DNA from: Chitinophagaceae bacterium
GTDB taxonomy: Bacteria > Bacteroidota > Bacteroidia > Chitinophagales > Chitinophagaceae
NCBI GenBank assembly: GCA_019638595.1
Contig: JAHBTJ010000028.1
Location: 1-64,000 of the forward strand
Reading direction: 5' to 3'
DNA: 64,000 bases
The notes beneath the pieces were generated by a model. That model did no database searches. It saw nothing but the letters and a program-made list of their open reading frames with translations, and was not told where the DNA came from. The translations under genes and the position numbers were made by a program. Shown here piece by piece: positions 26,960 through 36,311 of the stretch (its first letter is position 1; the number at the start of each line of letters is the position of its first letter).

Positions 26960-29203
26960 TTACACCAGTTCCGTATCGTACCGTTCTACGGCTTCAATTC
27001 CCGGTAGCTTTTTAAGGCGGCTTACCAGCTCATCCAGTTCTTCCTTATCGTGCACAAATAATTTTACATTGCCCTCAAATACGCCTTCCTTCGCTTCCAC
27101 GGTAAGCGCGGCTATGTTTATTTTCATTTCGCCCGATACCAGGTTGGTTATTTTGTGTATAACACCTACATCATCCAGCCCCAATATTTTAACGCCGGTG
27201 AGGAAGGAAATTTCCTTGTTCTTCGCCCACTTTGTTTTTACCACCCTGTGGCCAAAGTTCGACAGCAGCCGGGCAGCATTGGGACAATTGGTGCGGTGTA
27301 TGATCAATCCCTTACCGGTACTTACAAAACCAAATACATCATCGCCCGGTATGGGTTTGCAGCAATTGGCAAGGGTATACACTATTTTGTCGCTGCTTTC
27401 ACCAAATATTATCAGCTCGTTATCTTTTTTCTGGCTGGTTCTAACTGGTTCGGCTTCTGCTCTGCTGTCGGACTCTGCAGGCTTTACCGGTTTAGGAACT
27501 ACCAGCTTATCGCCGGCTACCTGGAACTCATCCTTCAGCTCTTTCAGGTCAATATTTTTTACCGCTACCTGGTAAAACAGGTCAAGTTGCGAAGGCTGCT
27601 TATAAAAATCGGCCACCTCATCTATATTCCCCTGGCTGAACGCGGCGCCCATCGCTTCCAGCTTGCGCTGCAATATGTATTTCCCGTCCTCGCCTATCTT
27701 TCTTTTCTCTTCTTTGAGCGCATCCTTGATTTTTGTTTTTGCCTTGGTAGTTACAACAAAATTCAGCCAGTCTTCATTGGGCTTTTGCTTATTGCTGGTA
27801 ATGATCTCTATCTGGTCGCCGCTGCGCAGCTTATGGCTGATGGGCACCAGCTTGTGATTGACCTTGGCGCCGATACACTTAGATCCTACAACGCTGTGCA
27901 CGGAAAAGGCAAAGTCAAGCGCGGTTGCTCCCACCGGCAACATTTTTACATCGCCCTTGGGCGTATATACATATATCTCCTCGGCAAGAAAAGAAGTCTT
28001 GAAATCCTGCAGGAAATCAATAGAGCTTACATCCTGCGACAGCACTTCCCGTATCTGGGTGAGCCATTTGTCGAACCGGTTTTCATCATGAGCTCCTTCC
28101 TTATACTTCCAGTGAGCCGCCAGCCCTTTTTCGGCAATTTCATTCATTCTTTTTGTCCTGATCTGCACTTCCACCCATTTCCCCTGGGGGCCCATTACGG
28201 TGGTGTGCAGGGCCTCATACCCGTTCGATTTGGGATTGCTGAGCCAGTCGCGTAACCGCTCGGGTGAGGGAATATACATATCGGTGATCATGGAATACGC
28301 CTTCCAGCAATCTTCCTTTTCTTTTTCAGGGCTGGAATCGAGTATCACCCGGATGGCAAAGAGATCGTATACTTCTTCAAAAGCCACCCCTTTTTTCTTC
28401 ATCTTGTTCCATATAGAGTGTATGGATTTAGGCCTGCCGTATACTTCCACCTTTAAGCCGGCCTTTACAAGTCCCTCTTTAATGGGTCGTATGAATTCGT
28501 TGATGTACCTGGTTCGCTCCCGTTTCGTTTCCGCAAGCCTTTTCGCAATTTCGTGGTAAGTGTCCGGCTCCAGGTATTTCATCGCCAGGTCTTCCATTTC
28601 GGTTTTTATGGAATACAACCCCATACGGTGCGCCAGCGGCGCGTATACATATACCGTTTCGCTTGAAATTTTTAACTGCTTTTCACGCTTCATGCTGTCG
28701 AGCGTGCGCATATTGTGCAACCTGTCTGCCAGCTTGATAAGGATCACGCGCGGATCGTCGGTAAGTGTAAGTAATATCTTCTTAAAATTTTCCGCCTGCT
28801 GGCTGGAGTTGGTATCCACCACATTGGCTATTTTGGTAAGCCCGTCTATGATCCTGGCGATTTCGCTCCCAAATGCTCTTTCAACGTCCTGAAGGGTTAG
28901 ATCGGTATCTTCTACCGTATCATGCAAAAGGGCGCAAATGGTAGAGCGCACGCCCAGGCCTATTTCCTCGGCACAAATACGGGCTACGGCTATGGGATGA
29001 AGGATATAAGGCTCCCCGCTTTTCCGGCGCATGGTTTTGTGCGCTTCGGCAGCCATTTCAAAAGCCAGCCTCAGCAACTCCCGGTCTCCCTGCTTCAGCT
29101 TAGGCTTAAGGCAACGCAAAAGGGCACGGTATTGCCGCACGATCTCCTTTTTCTCTTCTTCCTCGGTAAGGTTATATTTTGGCGTTTTAACATCAATCTC
29201 CAT
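26960..29203 (-). CDS. bifunctional (p)ppGpp synthetase/hydrolase RelA/SpoT
   Basis: This 747-aa protein has the full Rel architecture. The hydrolase HD domain (about 45-195) contains CALLHDTVEDTDLT. The synthetase domain (about 235-350) contains YGRPKSIHSIWNKM and NGYEALHTTVMGP. The TGS domain (about 400-460) starts at EIYVYTPKGDVKMLP. A Cys/His-containing zinc-finger-like region reads NCCKPIPGDD, and a C-terminal ACT domain follows. It makes and degrades the stringent-response alarmone. The intact HD motif and synthetase residues suggest both activities. It is transcribed away from the tRNA and trigger-factor genes. Confidence 0.95.
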   Translation of the reverse strand: MEIDVKTPKYNLTEEEEKKEIVRQYRALLRCLKPKLKQGDRELLRLAFEMAAEAHKTMRRKSGEPYILHPIAVARICAEEIGLGVRSTICALLHDTVEDTDLTLQDVERAFGSEIARIIDGLTKIANVVDTNSSQQAENFKKILLTLTDDPRVILIKLADRLHNMRTLDSMKREKQLKISSETVYVYAPLAHRMGLYSIKTEMEDLAMKYLEPDTYHEIAKRLAETKRERTRYINEFIRPIKEGLVKAGLKVEVYGRPKSIHSIWNKMKKKGVAFEEVYDLFAIRVILDSSPEKEKEDCWKAYSMITDMYIPSPERLRDWLSNPKSNGYEALHTTVMGPQGKWVEVQIRTKRMNEIAEKGLAAHWKYKEGAHDENRFDKWLTQIREVLSQDVSSIDFLQDFKTSFLAEEIYVYTPKGDVKMLPVGATALDFAFSVHSVVGSKCIGAKVNHKLVPISHKLRSGDQIEIITSNKQKPNEDWLNFVVTTKAKTKIKDALKEEKRKIGEDGKYILQRKLEAMGAAFSQGNIDEVADFYKQPSQLDLFYQVAVKNIDLKELKDEFQVAGDKLVVPKPVKPAESDSRAEAEPVRTSQKKDNELIIFGESSDKIVYTLANCCKPIPGDDVFGFVSTGKGLIIHRTNCPNAARLLSNFGHRVVKTKWAKNKEISFLTGVKILGLDDVGVIHKITNLVSGEMKINIAALTVEAKEGVFEGNVKLFVHDKEELDELVSRLKKLPGIEAVERYDTELV

Positions 29204-29230
29204 ATAAATCCAAATTTAAGTAAAATCTAC

Positions 29231-29238
29231 TACCTTTG
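29231..29238 (+). promoter_or_regulatory. -7 box of a Bacteroidetes-type promoter for tRNA-Leu/tig
   Basis: TACCTTTG is an exact match to the Bacteroidetes -7 consensus TAnnTTTG and lies 57 bases upstream of the tRNA. No good TTTG -33 box is seen at the expected distance, so this is tentative. It would serve tRNA-Leu and perhaps the trigger-factor gene. Confidence 0.45.
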
Positions 29239-29294
29239 CCCTCCCAAAAAAGGGAACCTGTGTTAGCCGCCGGTTAATAAAGGTTCATTATCAA

Positions 29295-29376
29295 GCGGGT
29301 GTGGCGAAATTGGCAGACGTATCAGACTTAGGATCTGACGCCGCGAGGCATGGGGGTTCGAGTCCCTCCACCCGCA
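29295..29376 (+). tRNA. tRNA-Leu (anticodon UAG)
   Basis: This 82-base gene has acceptor strands GCGGGTG and CACCCGC with discriminator A. The anticodon stem TCAGA/TCTGA encloses loop CTTAGGA (anticodon TAG). A long variable arm and a T loop with GGTTCGAGTCC are present. The extended variable arm is as expected for a class II leucine tRNA. CCA is not encoded. The trigger-factor gene starts 31 bases downstream. Confidence 0.95.
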
Positions 29377-29407
29377 CAAACAGGTTTAACAAATATTCTA
29401 ACAATTT

Positions 29408-30790
29408 ATGGCAACGGTTACCAGGGAAAACATTGGCTTACTGAACGATAAAATAACAGTTACAGTATCCAAAGAGGATTATCTGCCAACATTTGAAAAG
29501 GCATTGAAGCAATATGCGAAGTCGGCTAATATTCCCGGCTTCCGTAAGGGAATGGTACCCGCGGGTATGATCAAAAAAATGCACGGCCCGGCAGTATATA
29601 CGGAAGAAGTGCTGAGAAGCATTGAAAAGGGATTGATAGACTACCTTGACCAGGAAAAGCTCGACATATTCGCCCAGCCTTTACCTGGCGCAGATAATGA
29701 CGCCCGTAACATTGATATGAACAATCCCGCTGATTATTCTTTCAATTTTGAAGTGGGGCTGAAACCAAACTTTGAATTACCTGACCTGAACGCCGCTAAC
29801 GTGGTTCGCTATAAAATAAATGTGGAGCCCTCTATGATAGATGAAGAGGCAGACCGTTTAAGAACGCGCTATGGTAAAATGACTGAGCCGGAAACCGTGG
29901 CTACTGATGAAGATGTACTGAACGTACGATTTGAAGAATCGGACGCGGAAGGAAATGTAGTGGAAGGGGGCATCAGCAAGGACAACTCGCTGCTGGTAAA
30001 ATATTTTAACGCTGCTTTTAAGCCCAATTTAATGGGTAAAAAGAAAGATGACAGCGTGGTGCTGCAGCTTTCGGCCGCTTTTGATGAAAAGGAAAGGGAC
30101 TGGCTGGTAAGCGACCTGGGACTGGATAAGAATGATGCGGATGCATTAAATAAGTATTTTAAAGTAACCATTACAAAAACAGGACTGGTAGAAAAGCGGG
30201 AGCTGGATGAAGCGTTCTTTAAGGAAGTATTCCCAAACAAAGAGAACATTACTACCGAAGAAGCTTTCCGGGAGGAAATTAAAGCCGATATCCAGAAAGG
30301 ACTGGATGCGCAAAGCCGCAATCATCTTCATCACGAACTGTACCATGTATTGCTGGATAATACCAACATTGAGTTTCCGGAAAGCTTTTTAAAGCGCTGG
30401 ATGGAAACGGGCACCGAGCAACGCAAAACGCCCGGGCAGGTGGAAGAAGAATTTCCCACTTTTAAAAACCAGCTAAAGTGGACCCTGATCACAGACAAGA
30501 TCGTAAAAGATAACAGCATCGAAGTTTCTCCTGACGAGATCCGCGACCATATTGCACAGGAAGTGCTGAACTATTTCGGCGCTTCGGGACTGCAGGGCGA
30601 TATGAGCTGGCTGGGCAGCTATGTTGACCGCCTGGCGCAGGATAAACAACAGGTTGAAAATACCTATCGCCGGATCATTTCTCAAAAAGTATTCGAAAAA
30701 GCAGAAAGCAGCTTTACTCCCGCTGAAAAAGAAATAAGCCTGGACGATTTCCGTAAATTACAGGAAGAGCACCAGCACCATCACCATTAG
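29408..30790 (+). CDS. tig: trigger factor (ribosome-associated chaperone)
   Basis: This 460-aa protein carries the ribosome-binding signature PGFRKGMVP (residues 43-51) in the N-terminal domain. A diverged middle (FKBP-like) domain and a long helical C-terminal domain follow. It binds nascent chains at the ribosome exit. Tig upstream of clpP and clpX is a common bacterial order and is conserved here despite the intergenic repeat. The C terminus ends in a histidine run (QHHHH), a natural metal-binding-like tail. Confidence 0.92.
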   Translation: MATVTRENIGLLNDKITVTVSKEDYLPTFEKALKQYAKSANIPGFRKGMVPAGMIKKMHGPAVYTEEVLRSIEKGLIDYLDQEKLDIFAQPLPGADNDARNIDMNNPADYSFNFEVGLKPNFELPDLNAANVVRYKINVEPSMIDEEADRLRTRYGKMTEPETVATDEDVLNVRFEESDAEGNVVEGGISKDNSLLVKYFNAAFKPNLMGKKKDDSVVLQLSAAFDEKERDWLVSDLGLDKNDADALNKYFKVTITKTGLVEKRELDEAFFKEVFPNKENITTEEAFREEIKADIQKGLDAQSRNHLHHELYHVLLDNTNIEFPESFLKRWMETGTEQRKTPGQVEEEFPTFKNQLKWTLITDKIVKDNSIEVSPDEIRDHIAQEVLNYFGASGLQGDMSWLGSYVDRLAQDKQQVENTYRRIISQKVFEKAESSFTPAEKEISLDDFRKLQEEHQHHHH

Positions 30791-30958
30791 AGGATTTGAG
30801 ATTAGACAGCTGATTTATTGTTTGTGGTTTATTGTTTATAGTTTGTATAGCTCACGGCTGATAGCTAATTGCTGATAGCTCACAGCTCATAGCCGACAGC
30901 AACCATAAGCCACAAACCTGCAACCAGAACCTTGTGACCCGCAACCTGTAACCTCCCT
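30791..30958. repeat. dispersed intergenic repeat, site 10
   Basis: This lies between tig and clpP, with TTTATTGTTTATAGTTTGTA, GCTGATAGCTCACAGCTCAT and ACCTGCAACC words. Confidence 0.7.
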
Positions 30959-31086
30959 TACCATACATCAAAATCAGCTGCAAATGCTTATATCGTCATG
31001 GCATTTTGTCTGTTTTTTTCTTTCGCATGATATTTGGGTTCATAAATGCCATATATTGCTTCTCTAAATCAGAAACCATTGATAAT

Positions 31087-31779
31087 ATGAACATTGGAAA
31101 AGAATTTGAAAAATATGCGGTTAAGCACAAGGGCATTTCCAGCAGCAAGCTGGATAGCTATACAAAACACGTGATCACCAATCTTACTCCTAATATTATT
31201 GAAGAACGTCCTATGAACATAGCTGTAATGGATGTATACAGCAGGCTGATGATGGATCGCATCATTTTCCTGGGATACCCGATTACAGAAGAAGTAGGGA
31301 ATATCGTTACAGCCCAGTTGCTGTTCCTTGAAAGTACCGACCGCACCCGCGATATACAGATGTATATCAACAGCCCGGGCGGATCAGTATATGCCGGAAT
31401 GGGCGTATACGATACCATGCAGTACATTAACCCCGATATTGCTACTATCTGCACGGGCATGGCGGCCAGCATGGGCGCTGTATTAATGTGCGCAGGGGCC
31501 AAAGGCAAACGTACCGCGCTTAAACATTCGCGTATTATGATGCACCAGCCCAGCGCCGGAGCGGCAGGACAGGCGAGCGATGTATTGATCACCGTGAACG
31601 AAGTGCGTAAAATGAAGAAAGAACTGTACGAGGTAGTGGCATATCACAGCGGGCAGGAGGTTGACAGGATAGCGAAAGATTTTGACCGCGACTTCTGGAT
31701 GACCGCCCCGGAAGCGAAAGAATACGGGCTGGTTGACGAAGTATTGCTCATTAACCCTAAAAAACAAAAAGAAAGCTAA
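31087..31779 (+). CDS. clpP: ClpP protease subunit, paralogue 1
   Basis: This 230-aa serine peptidase has the catalytic triad Ser128 (GMAASMGA), His153 (MMHQPSAG) and Asp202 (DFDRDFWM). I use the ATG at 31087, giving MNIGKEFEKYAVKHKG. The longer frame from 31006 would add 27 hydrophobic residues atypical of a cytoplasmic ClpP. It should form tetradecameric rings and work with ClpX or other Clp ATPases. The second clpP starts 50 bases downstream. Confidence 0.9.
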   Translation: MNIGKEFEKYAVKHKGISSSKLDSYTKHVITNLTPNIIEERPMNIAVMDVYSRLMMDRIIFLGYPITEEVGNIVTAQLLFLESTDRTRDIQMYINSPGGSVYAGMGVYDTMQYINPDIATICTGMAASMGAVLMCAGAKGKRTALKHSRIMMHQPSAGAAGQASDVLITVNEVRKMKKELYEVVAYHSGQEVDRIAKDFDRDFWMTAPEAKEYGLVDEVLLINPKKQKES

Positions 31780-31829
31780 ACAGGCATTATTGCAACCGGC
31801 AATCAAACCCAATTAAAAGAATTACAGAT

Positions 31830-32456
31830 ATGCAAATACATAGTGTACAAAAGCCGTTCAGGCTGGATGACGAAGAAAATCCCGAAACACCGGAATTTCC
31901 TTCGATGGAAAAAATGCTGAGCGGATGGCAGTTTGACAAAAAATTCATTGAGCAGCGTAAGATATTTTTGTGGGGCGCAGTAGACGATAAAAGCTCAAAA
32001 GACATTACTTCAAGACTTTTATACCTCGATGCTATAGAGCCAGGGAAAGAAATTACATTTTACATCAACAGTCCCGGGGGTATTGTAACCAGCGGTATGG
32101 TGGTGTATGATACCATGCAAATGATAAAATCGCCGGTGGCTACCGTTTGTATGGGTATGGCAGCCTCTATGGGCTCACTGCTGTTAAGCGGCGGCAAAAA
32201 AGGGAAGCGCTATATCTTTCCTCACGGCGAGGTAATGATCCACCAGCCGAGCGGCGGCGGGCAGGGAACCTCGGCAGACCTGGAGATAATGGCAGTGCAG
32301 ATAGAAAAGGTAAAACAGATAAGCGCCCGGATACTGGCAGACAATTGCGGGCAGCCATTGGAGAAGATATTGAAGGATTTTGACAGGGATCACTGGATGG
32401 ACGCCAAAGAATCTATTGCATACGGCATTGTAGATAAACTGGTTGATAAACTGTAA
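31830..32456 (+). CDS. clpP: ClpP protease subunit, paralogue 2
   Basis: This 208-aa ClpP homologue is clearly different from its upstream neighbour. It has all catalytic residues: Ser113 (GMAASMGS), His138 (VMIHQPSG) and Asp187 (FDRDHWM). Its N terminus (about 35 residues, acidic and proline-containing) is longer than usual before the FLWGAVDD core start. Two tandem active paralogues could form mixed rings, as in some other bacteria. A terminator follows it, so clpX is probably transcribed separately. Confidence 0.88.
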   Translation: MQIHSVQKPFRLDDEENPETPEFPSMEKMLSGWQFDKKFIEQRKIFLWGAVDDKSSKDITSRLLYLDAIEPGKEITFYINSPGGIVTSGMVVYDTMQMIKSPVATVCMGMAASMGSLLLSGGKKGKRYIFPHGEVMIHQPSGGGQGTSADLEIMAVQIEKVKQISARILADNCGQPLEKILKDFDRDHWMDAKESIAYGIVDKLVDKL

Positions 32457-32481
32457 GCTACTTACAATCAGCTCATTGAAG

Positions 32482-32506
32482 GCCGCTTTAACAGGAGCGG
32501 CTTTTT
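32482..32506 (+). terminator. rho-independent terminator after the clpP pair
   Basis: The stem GCCGCT (32482-32487) with AGCGGC (32496-32501), loop TTAACAGG, is followed by TTTTT. It lies 25 bases after the stop of the second clpP. Confidence 0.75.
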
Positions 32507-32670
32507 CATGCAGCGGAATTTGATATATGCAAGTCCTTAAATATTGGATTTTACAGAAAAAGTTTCGGACTTTTGTGACTACCCTATCCTATTTATCCCG
32601 GAAATCCATCTAATTCATATCCCTTGCAGGCCAATTAAATAATTGACATTAAATTTTTATTGTATTTACG

Positions 32671-33903
32671 ATGGCTAAATCAATTTTGCATTGTTCTTTT
32701 TGTGGCAGGAGCCGCGACGAGGTTAAGATCCTTATAGCGGGACAGGAAGGGCATATCTGCGAAAACTGTGTGGAACATGCGCGTGAAATTATTGAGCAGG
32801 AACTGGTTTTAAAGCATGAATCTTCTCATCCGCAATTTAAATTAACGGTTAAAAAGCCTGTTGAAATCAAAAAGTTCCTGGATGAGTATGTGATCGGGCA
32901 GGACGATGCTAAAAAAGTACTGAGTGTTGCGGTATATAATCACTATAAGCGCCTGCAGCACAAAACAGGCGAAAACGAGGTAGAGATAGAAAAGAGCAAT
33001 ATAGTAATGGTGGGCGAAACGGGAACCGGTAAAACATTACTGGCCAAAACCATTGCCCGCATGTTAAATGTTCCTTTTGCTATTGTTGACGCCACTGTTT
33101 TTACAGAAGCCGGTTATGTGGGTGAAGATGTGGAAAGCATTCTTACACGCCTGCTACAGGTTTGTAATTACGATGTAGCTGCCGCAGAAAAAGGAATAGT
33201 ATACATTGATGAGATAGACAAAATTGCCCGCAAAGGCGATAATCCTTCCATTACGCGCGATGTAAGTGGTGAGGGCGTACAGCAGGGATTGCTGAAGTTG
33301 CTGGAAGGCACTGAAGTATTGGTACCCCCGCAAGGCGGCAGGAAACACCCCGAGCAAAAGCTGATAAAAGTGAATACGCAGAATATATTGTTTATTTGCG
33401 GAGGCGCGTTCGACGGCATTGACAAAGTGATAGCCCGCAGGGTAAATACCAACTCCATTGGCTTTAATGTGAATAAAGACCAGCAGGAGCATATGAAGAA
33501 AAACCTGCTGCAATATGTAAACGCGCAGGATCTGAAATCGTTTGGGCTGATACCGGAATTGCTGGGAAGGCTGCCTGTGGTAACCTTCCTGAACCCGCTG
33601 GATGCAGAAACGCTCCGTTCCATTTTAACAGAGCCGAAAAACGCGCTGATCAAACAATATGCGCGCCTGTTTGAGCTGGAAGGCATTAAGCTGAAGGTGG
33701 ATGACGCCGTACTTGATTTTATGGTAACCAAAGCCATGGAATATAAGCTCGGCGCCCGCGGATTGCGCAGCATTTGCGAAAATATCCTTACCGATGCTAT
33801 GTTTGAACTGCCTACTTCGGGCGAAAAACAATTCCATCTTACCCTCGACTATGCACAGCATAAGTTCAACAACAGTAAGATGAGCATGCTGAAGGTTGCA
33901 TAA
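32671..33903 (+). CDS. clpX: ClpX, ATP-dependent unfoldase of ClpXP
   Basis: This 410-aa AAA+ protein has an N-terminal zinc-binding domain (Cys8, Cys11, Cys30, Cys33). Walker A is GETGTGKT (about residue 115), Walker B is [12 protein letters not shown], and a GYVGEDVES pore-loop region lies between them. Sensor-2 and the C-terminal domain include [13 protein letters not shown]. It recognises, unfolds and feeds substrates to ClpP. It follows two clpP genes but is separated from them by a terminator and a 214-base gap likely holding its promoter. Confidence 0.96.
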   Translation: MAKSILHCSFCGRSRDEVKILIAGQEGHICENCVEHAREIIEQELVLKHESSHPQFKLTVKKPVEIKKFLDEYVIGQDDAKKVLSVAVYNHYKRLQHKTGENEVEIEKSNIVMVGETGTGKTLLAKTIARMLNVPFAIVDATVFTEAGYVGEDVESILTRLLQVCNYDVAAAEKGIVYIDEIDKIARKGDNPSITRDVSGEGVQQGLLKLLEGTEVLVPPQGGRKHPEQKLIKVNTQNILFICGGAFDGIDKVIARRVNTNSIGFNVNKDQQEHMKKNLLQYVNAQDLKSFGLIPELLGRLPVVTFLNPLDAETLRSILTEPKNALIKQYARLFELEGIKLKVDDAVLDFMVTKAMEYKLGARGLRSICENILTDAMFELPTSGEKQFHLTLDYAQHKFNNSKMSMLKVA

Positions 33904-33933
33904 GCATAATAACATCTTCCATAACTTATATAA

Positions 33934-33958
33934 AGCCTGGCCAATGCCGGGCTTTTTT
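33934..33958 (+). terminator. rho-independent terminator after clpX
   Basis: The stem AGCCTGGC (33934-33941) with GCCGGGCT (33946-33953), a 4-nt loop and one internal non-Watson-Crick T-G position, is followed by T-rich DNA (33953-33958). Confidence 0.75.
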
Positions 33959-33974
33959 GTATAATGCAAAGTAG

Positions 33975-34170
33975 CCGTCTCGGGTTGCAGGTTTGGGGTT
34001 TGATGTTTTCACAGCTCACTGTGTGCTATCAGCCATTTATAGTTTATGGTTTGACTAGCTATCGGCGGTCAGCTATCAGCAATTTATGGTTTTTTGTTTG
34101 TAGTTGATACAAACCACAAACCTGTAACCTGCAACAGTCATCCAATCTCAAATTTCAAATCTCAAATAAT
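33975..34170. repeat. dispersed intergenic repeat, site 11 (large composite)
   Basis: This lies between clpX and the esterase gene. It shares with site 9 the block TTTATGGTTTTTTGTTTGTA, GTTGATACAAACCACAAACC and the CAAATTTCAAATCTCAAATA end. It creates a false extension of the esterase frame. Confidence 0.75.
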
Positions 34171-34201
34171 AATTCCTAGTTTTATACACGGGTCATTCCA
34201 T

Positions 34202-35500
34202 ATGAAAAGTAAACGGCGAACATTTATTAAAACGGCCGGGTTAACCGGTATGAGTATAGCGGGTGGCGGCATATTCAACAGCTTCGCATCCGGCGTCTTT
34301 CTTGAAAACGATCAACATATACCAGCAGCCATGGACTATTTTAAAGATACCACCGAACTTAACCTCATAGGTACCTATGGCCCCTGGGCGGTTTCGCTTA
34401 CGGAAAACAAAATACCTTCCTTATCGTTCAGGAACGCACAATGGGATAAGCAAAATATAGAGGACTGGCGCAAAACAGCCAAACAACGCCTTGCAGAACG
34501 TATGGGTATACCGAACATAGGCGGGCTGCCGGAAGTAAAAGTAAAAAAGCGATACAATTACGATGGACTTCAGATTGAAGAGCTGAGCTGGCAACTGCCC
34601 TATGGCCGCCCTGCCGATGCCATACTGCTTAAACCGGCGCAAGCAAAGGGTCAGCTTCCCGGCATACTTGCCTTTCACGATCATGGAGGCAACAAATACC
34701 TGGGTACACGTAAAATAACCCTTACTTCAAACACACCGGCCCAGGTAGTGATTGACCATCAACAGGAATCGTACGAAGGCACAGCCTGGGCAAACGAAAT
34801 AGCAAAGCGTGGCTACGTGGTACTGGTTGCCGACGCCTTTCCCTTTGCCAGCAGGAGGGTAATGCTGCAGGACGTTAATGAACGCTTCAGGAACGGATTG
34901 AACGATAACGATCCCGAGAACCCTGACAATATTGAAAAGTATAATCAATGGGCGGCCGAACATGAGCATATAATGGCAAAATCGCTGTTCAGCGCGGGCA
35001 CCACCTGGCCGGGTGTATTTTTTGCCGAAGACCGCAAAGCGCTGGATATTTTATGTGCACGGCCTGATGTGGATGCAAACAGGATCGGCTGTGGCGGATT
35101 ATCGGGCGGAGGCATGCGCACGGTATTCATGGGCGGACTGGACGACAGGATCAAATGCGCGGTATGCGTGGGCTTTATGACCACCTGGAAAGATTTTGTT
35201 TTGTATAAATCATTCACCCATACCTGGATGACCTATGTTCCTATACTGCCCAATGAACTCAACTTCCCGGAGATACTGGGACTAAGGGTTCCCTTACCTA
35301 CCCTGGTGCTCAATGATTCGGAAGACCAGCTATATACATTGCCGGAAATGAAACAGGCGGATGCCATACTGCGGCAGGTATTTGAAAAAGCGGGTGTGCC
35401 AGACCGTTACCAATGCTCATATTACCCCGGTCCGCATAAGTTCGATAAGCCCATGCAGCAGGAAGCATTCAACTGGTTTGACAGGTGGTTGAAAAAATAG
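34202..35500 (+). CDS. Tat-exported alpha/beta hydrolase (acetyl-xylan-esterase-like)
   Basis: This 432-aa protein has a twin-arginine signal (KRRTFIKTAGLTGMSIAGGG) at the start. I use ATG 34202; the longer frame from 34094 only translates intergenic repeat DNA. The hydrolase fold shows GILAFHDHGGNK, the nucleophile elbow CGGLSGGGMRT (Ser near residue 302) and a late histidine in YPGPHKFDKPMQ. It is likely a periplasmic esterase that deacylates sugars or glycans. It leads a compact operon with SGNH hydrolase, NagB, transporter and NagA, which suggests a role in using acetylated amino-sugar material. Confidence 0.8.
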   Translation: MKSKRRTFIKTAGLTGMSIAGGGIFNSFASGVFLENDQHIPAAMDYFKDTTELNLIGTYGPWAVSLTENKIPSLSFRNAQWDKQNIEDWRKTAKQRLAERMGIPNIGGLPEVKVKKRYNYDGLQIEELSWQLPYGRPADAILLKPAQAKGQLPGILAFHDHGGNKYLGTRKITLTSNTPAQVVIDHQQESYEGTAWANEIAKRGYVVLVADAFPFASRRVMLQDVNERFRNGLNDNDPENPDNIEKYNQWAAEHEHIMAKSLFSAGTTWPGVFFAEDRKALDILCARPDVDANRIGCGGLSGGGMRTVFMGGLDDRIKCAVCVGFMTTWKDFVLYKSFTHTWMTYVPILPNELNFPEILGLRVPLPTLVLNDSEDQLYTLPEMKQADAILRQVFEKAGVPDRYQCSYYPGPHKFDKPMQQEAFNWFDRWLKK

Positions 35501-35539
35501 GTTAACTTCAGGTTGCTTATGCCGCTTTATTACACAAGG

Positions 35540-36259
35540 ATGAAAATTATTTACCTTTTTATTTTTTGCCTTTTTTATTTTCCGGGATTAGCGAATGCCC
35601 GGGAAAATGATACCACCGGATACCTGGGTACTATAATTGCCGGCCTGCAGCAACAGTGGCCGGACAATCGCACTATTAACCTGGTATTTCACGGGCATTC
35701 TGTTCCCGCCGGGTATTTTAAAACGCCGGATGTACAAACACTGAACGCTTATCCCCAACAGGTGCTAAAGCAACTGAAGCAGCAGTATCCTTATGCCGTG
35801 ATCAATTGCATTGTTACTGCCATAGGAGGCGAAAATTCCGAAAGCGGCGCCCAACGTTTTGAACGGGATGTTTTAATACAACGCCCGGATGTACTGATGA
35901 TTGATTACGCTTTGAACGACCGGGGACCAGGACTGGAAAAAGCGAAAAAAGCATGGAGCAGCATGATTGAAAAAGCGCTCCGCGAGGGAATAAAAGTGAT
36001 TTTGCTTACGCCTTCGCCGGATACATCGGTTGATATTTTGCAGGAGAACAATATACTGGAACAGCATAGCCGGCAAATAAGACAGCTCGCCGCAAAATAC
36101 AAAGTAGGATTGGCGGATAGCTATGCCGCTTTTAAATCCATAGCTATGTCGGGACAAAAAACAGAAGATTATATGTCGCAGGTAAATCACCCCAACACAA
36201 AAGGACATATATTGATAGCTGAAGAAATTATGAAATATTTTCAACCGGGAACGAAATAA
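35540..36259 (+). CDS. SGNH/GDSL-family hydrolase, secreted
   Basis: This 239-aa protein has a signal peptide (MKIIYLFIFCLFYFPGLANA) when started at 35540; an upstream ATG at 35519 is also possible. Block I is unusual (FHGHSVPAGY instead of GDS). Block II glycine is in AIGGENSE, block III asparagine in DYALND, and block V has the histidine in VNHPNTKGH. It is likely a periplasmic deacetylase or esterase. It starts about 40 bases after the Tat-exported esterase gene. Confidence 0.7.
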   Translation: MKIIYLFIFCLFYFPGLANARENDTTGYLGTIIAGLQQQWPDNRTINLVFHGHSVPAGYFKTPDVQTLNAYPQQVLKQLKQQYPYAVINCIVTAIGGENSESGAQRFERDVLIQRPDVLMIDYALNDRGPGLEKAKKAWSSMIEKALREGIKVILLTPSPDTSVDILQENNILEQHSRQIRQLAAKYKVGLADSYAAFKSIAMSGQKTEDYMSQVNHPNTKGHILIAEEIMKYFQPGTK

Positions 36260-36311
36260 TAATATTGTAACCGATCTCAGGCATAAAATCAAAACATAAT
36301 CATCAAAGCAT

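Noticed and set aside
27155-28255. 366-aa plus-strand open frame opposite relA/spoT
   Set aside because: It is an antisense shadow; the minus strand encodes all RelA/SpoT domains.
30769-30790. Histidine tail of trigger factor as an engineered tag
   Set aside because: Only a short QHHHH end within natural sequence; His-rich tails occur naturally in this protein family.
31006-31086. 27-residue hydrophobic extension of ClpP paralogue 1
   Set aside because: A cytoplasmic ClpP does not carry such a segment; ATG 31087 gives a normal start.
34094-34201. 36-residue extension of the Tat-exported esterase
   Set aside because: It is translated repeat DNA and would bury the twin-arginine signal.
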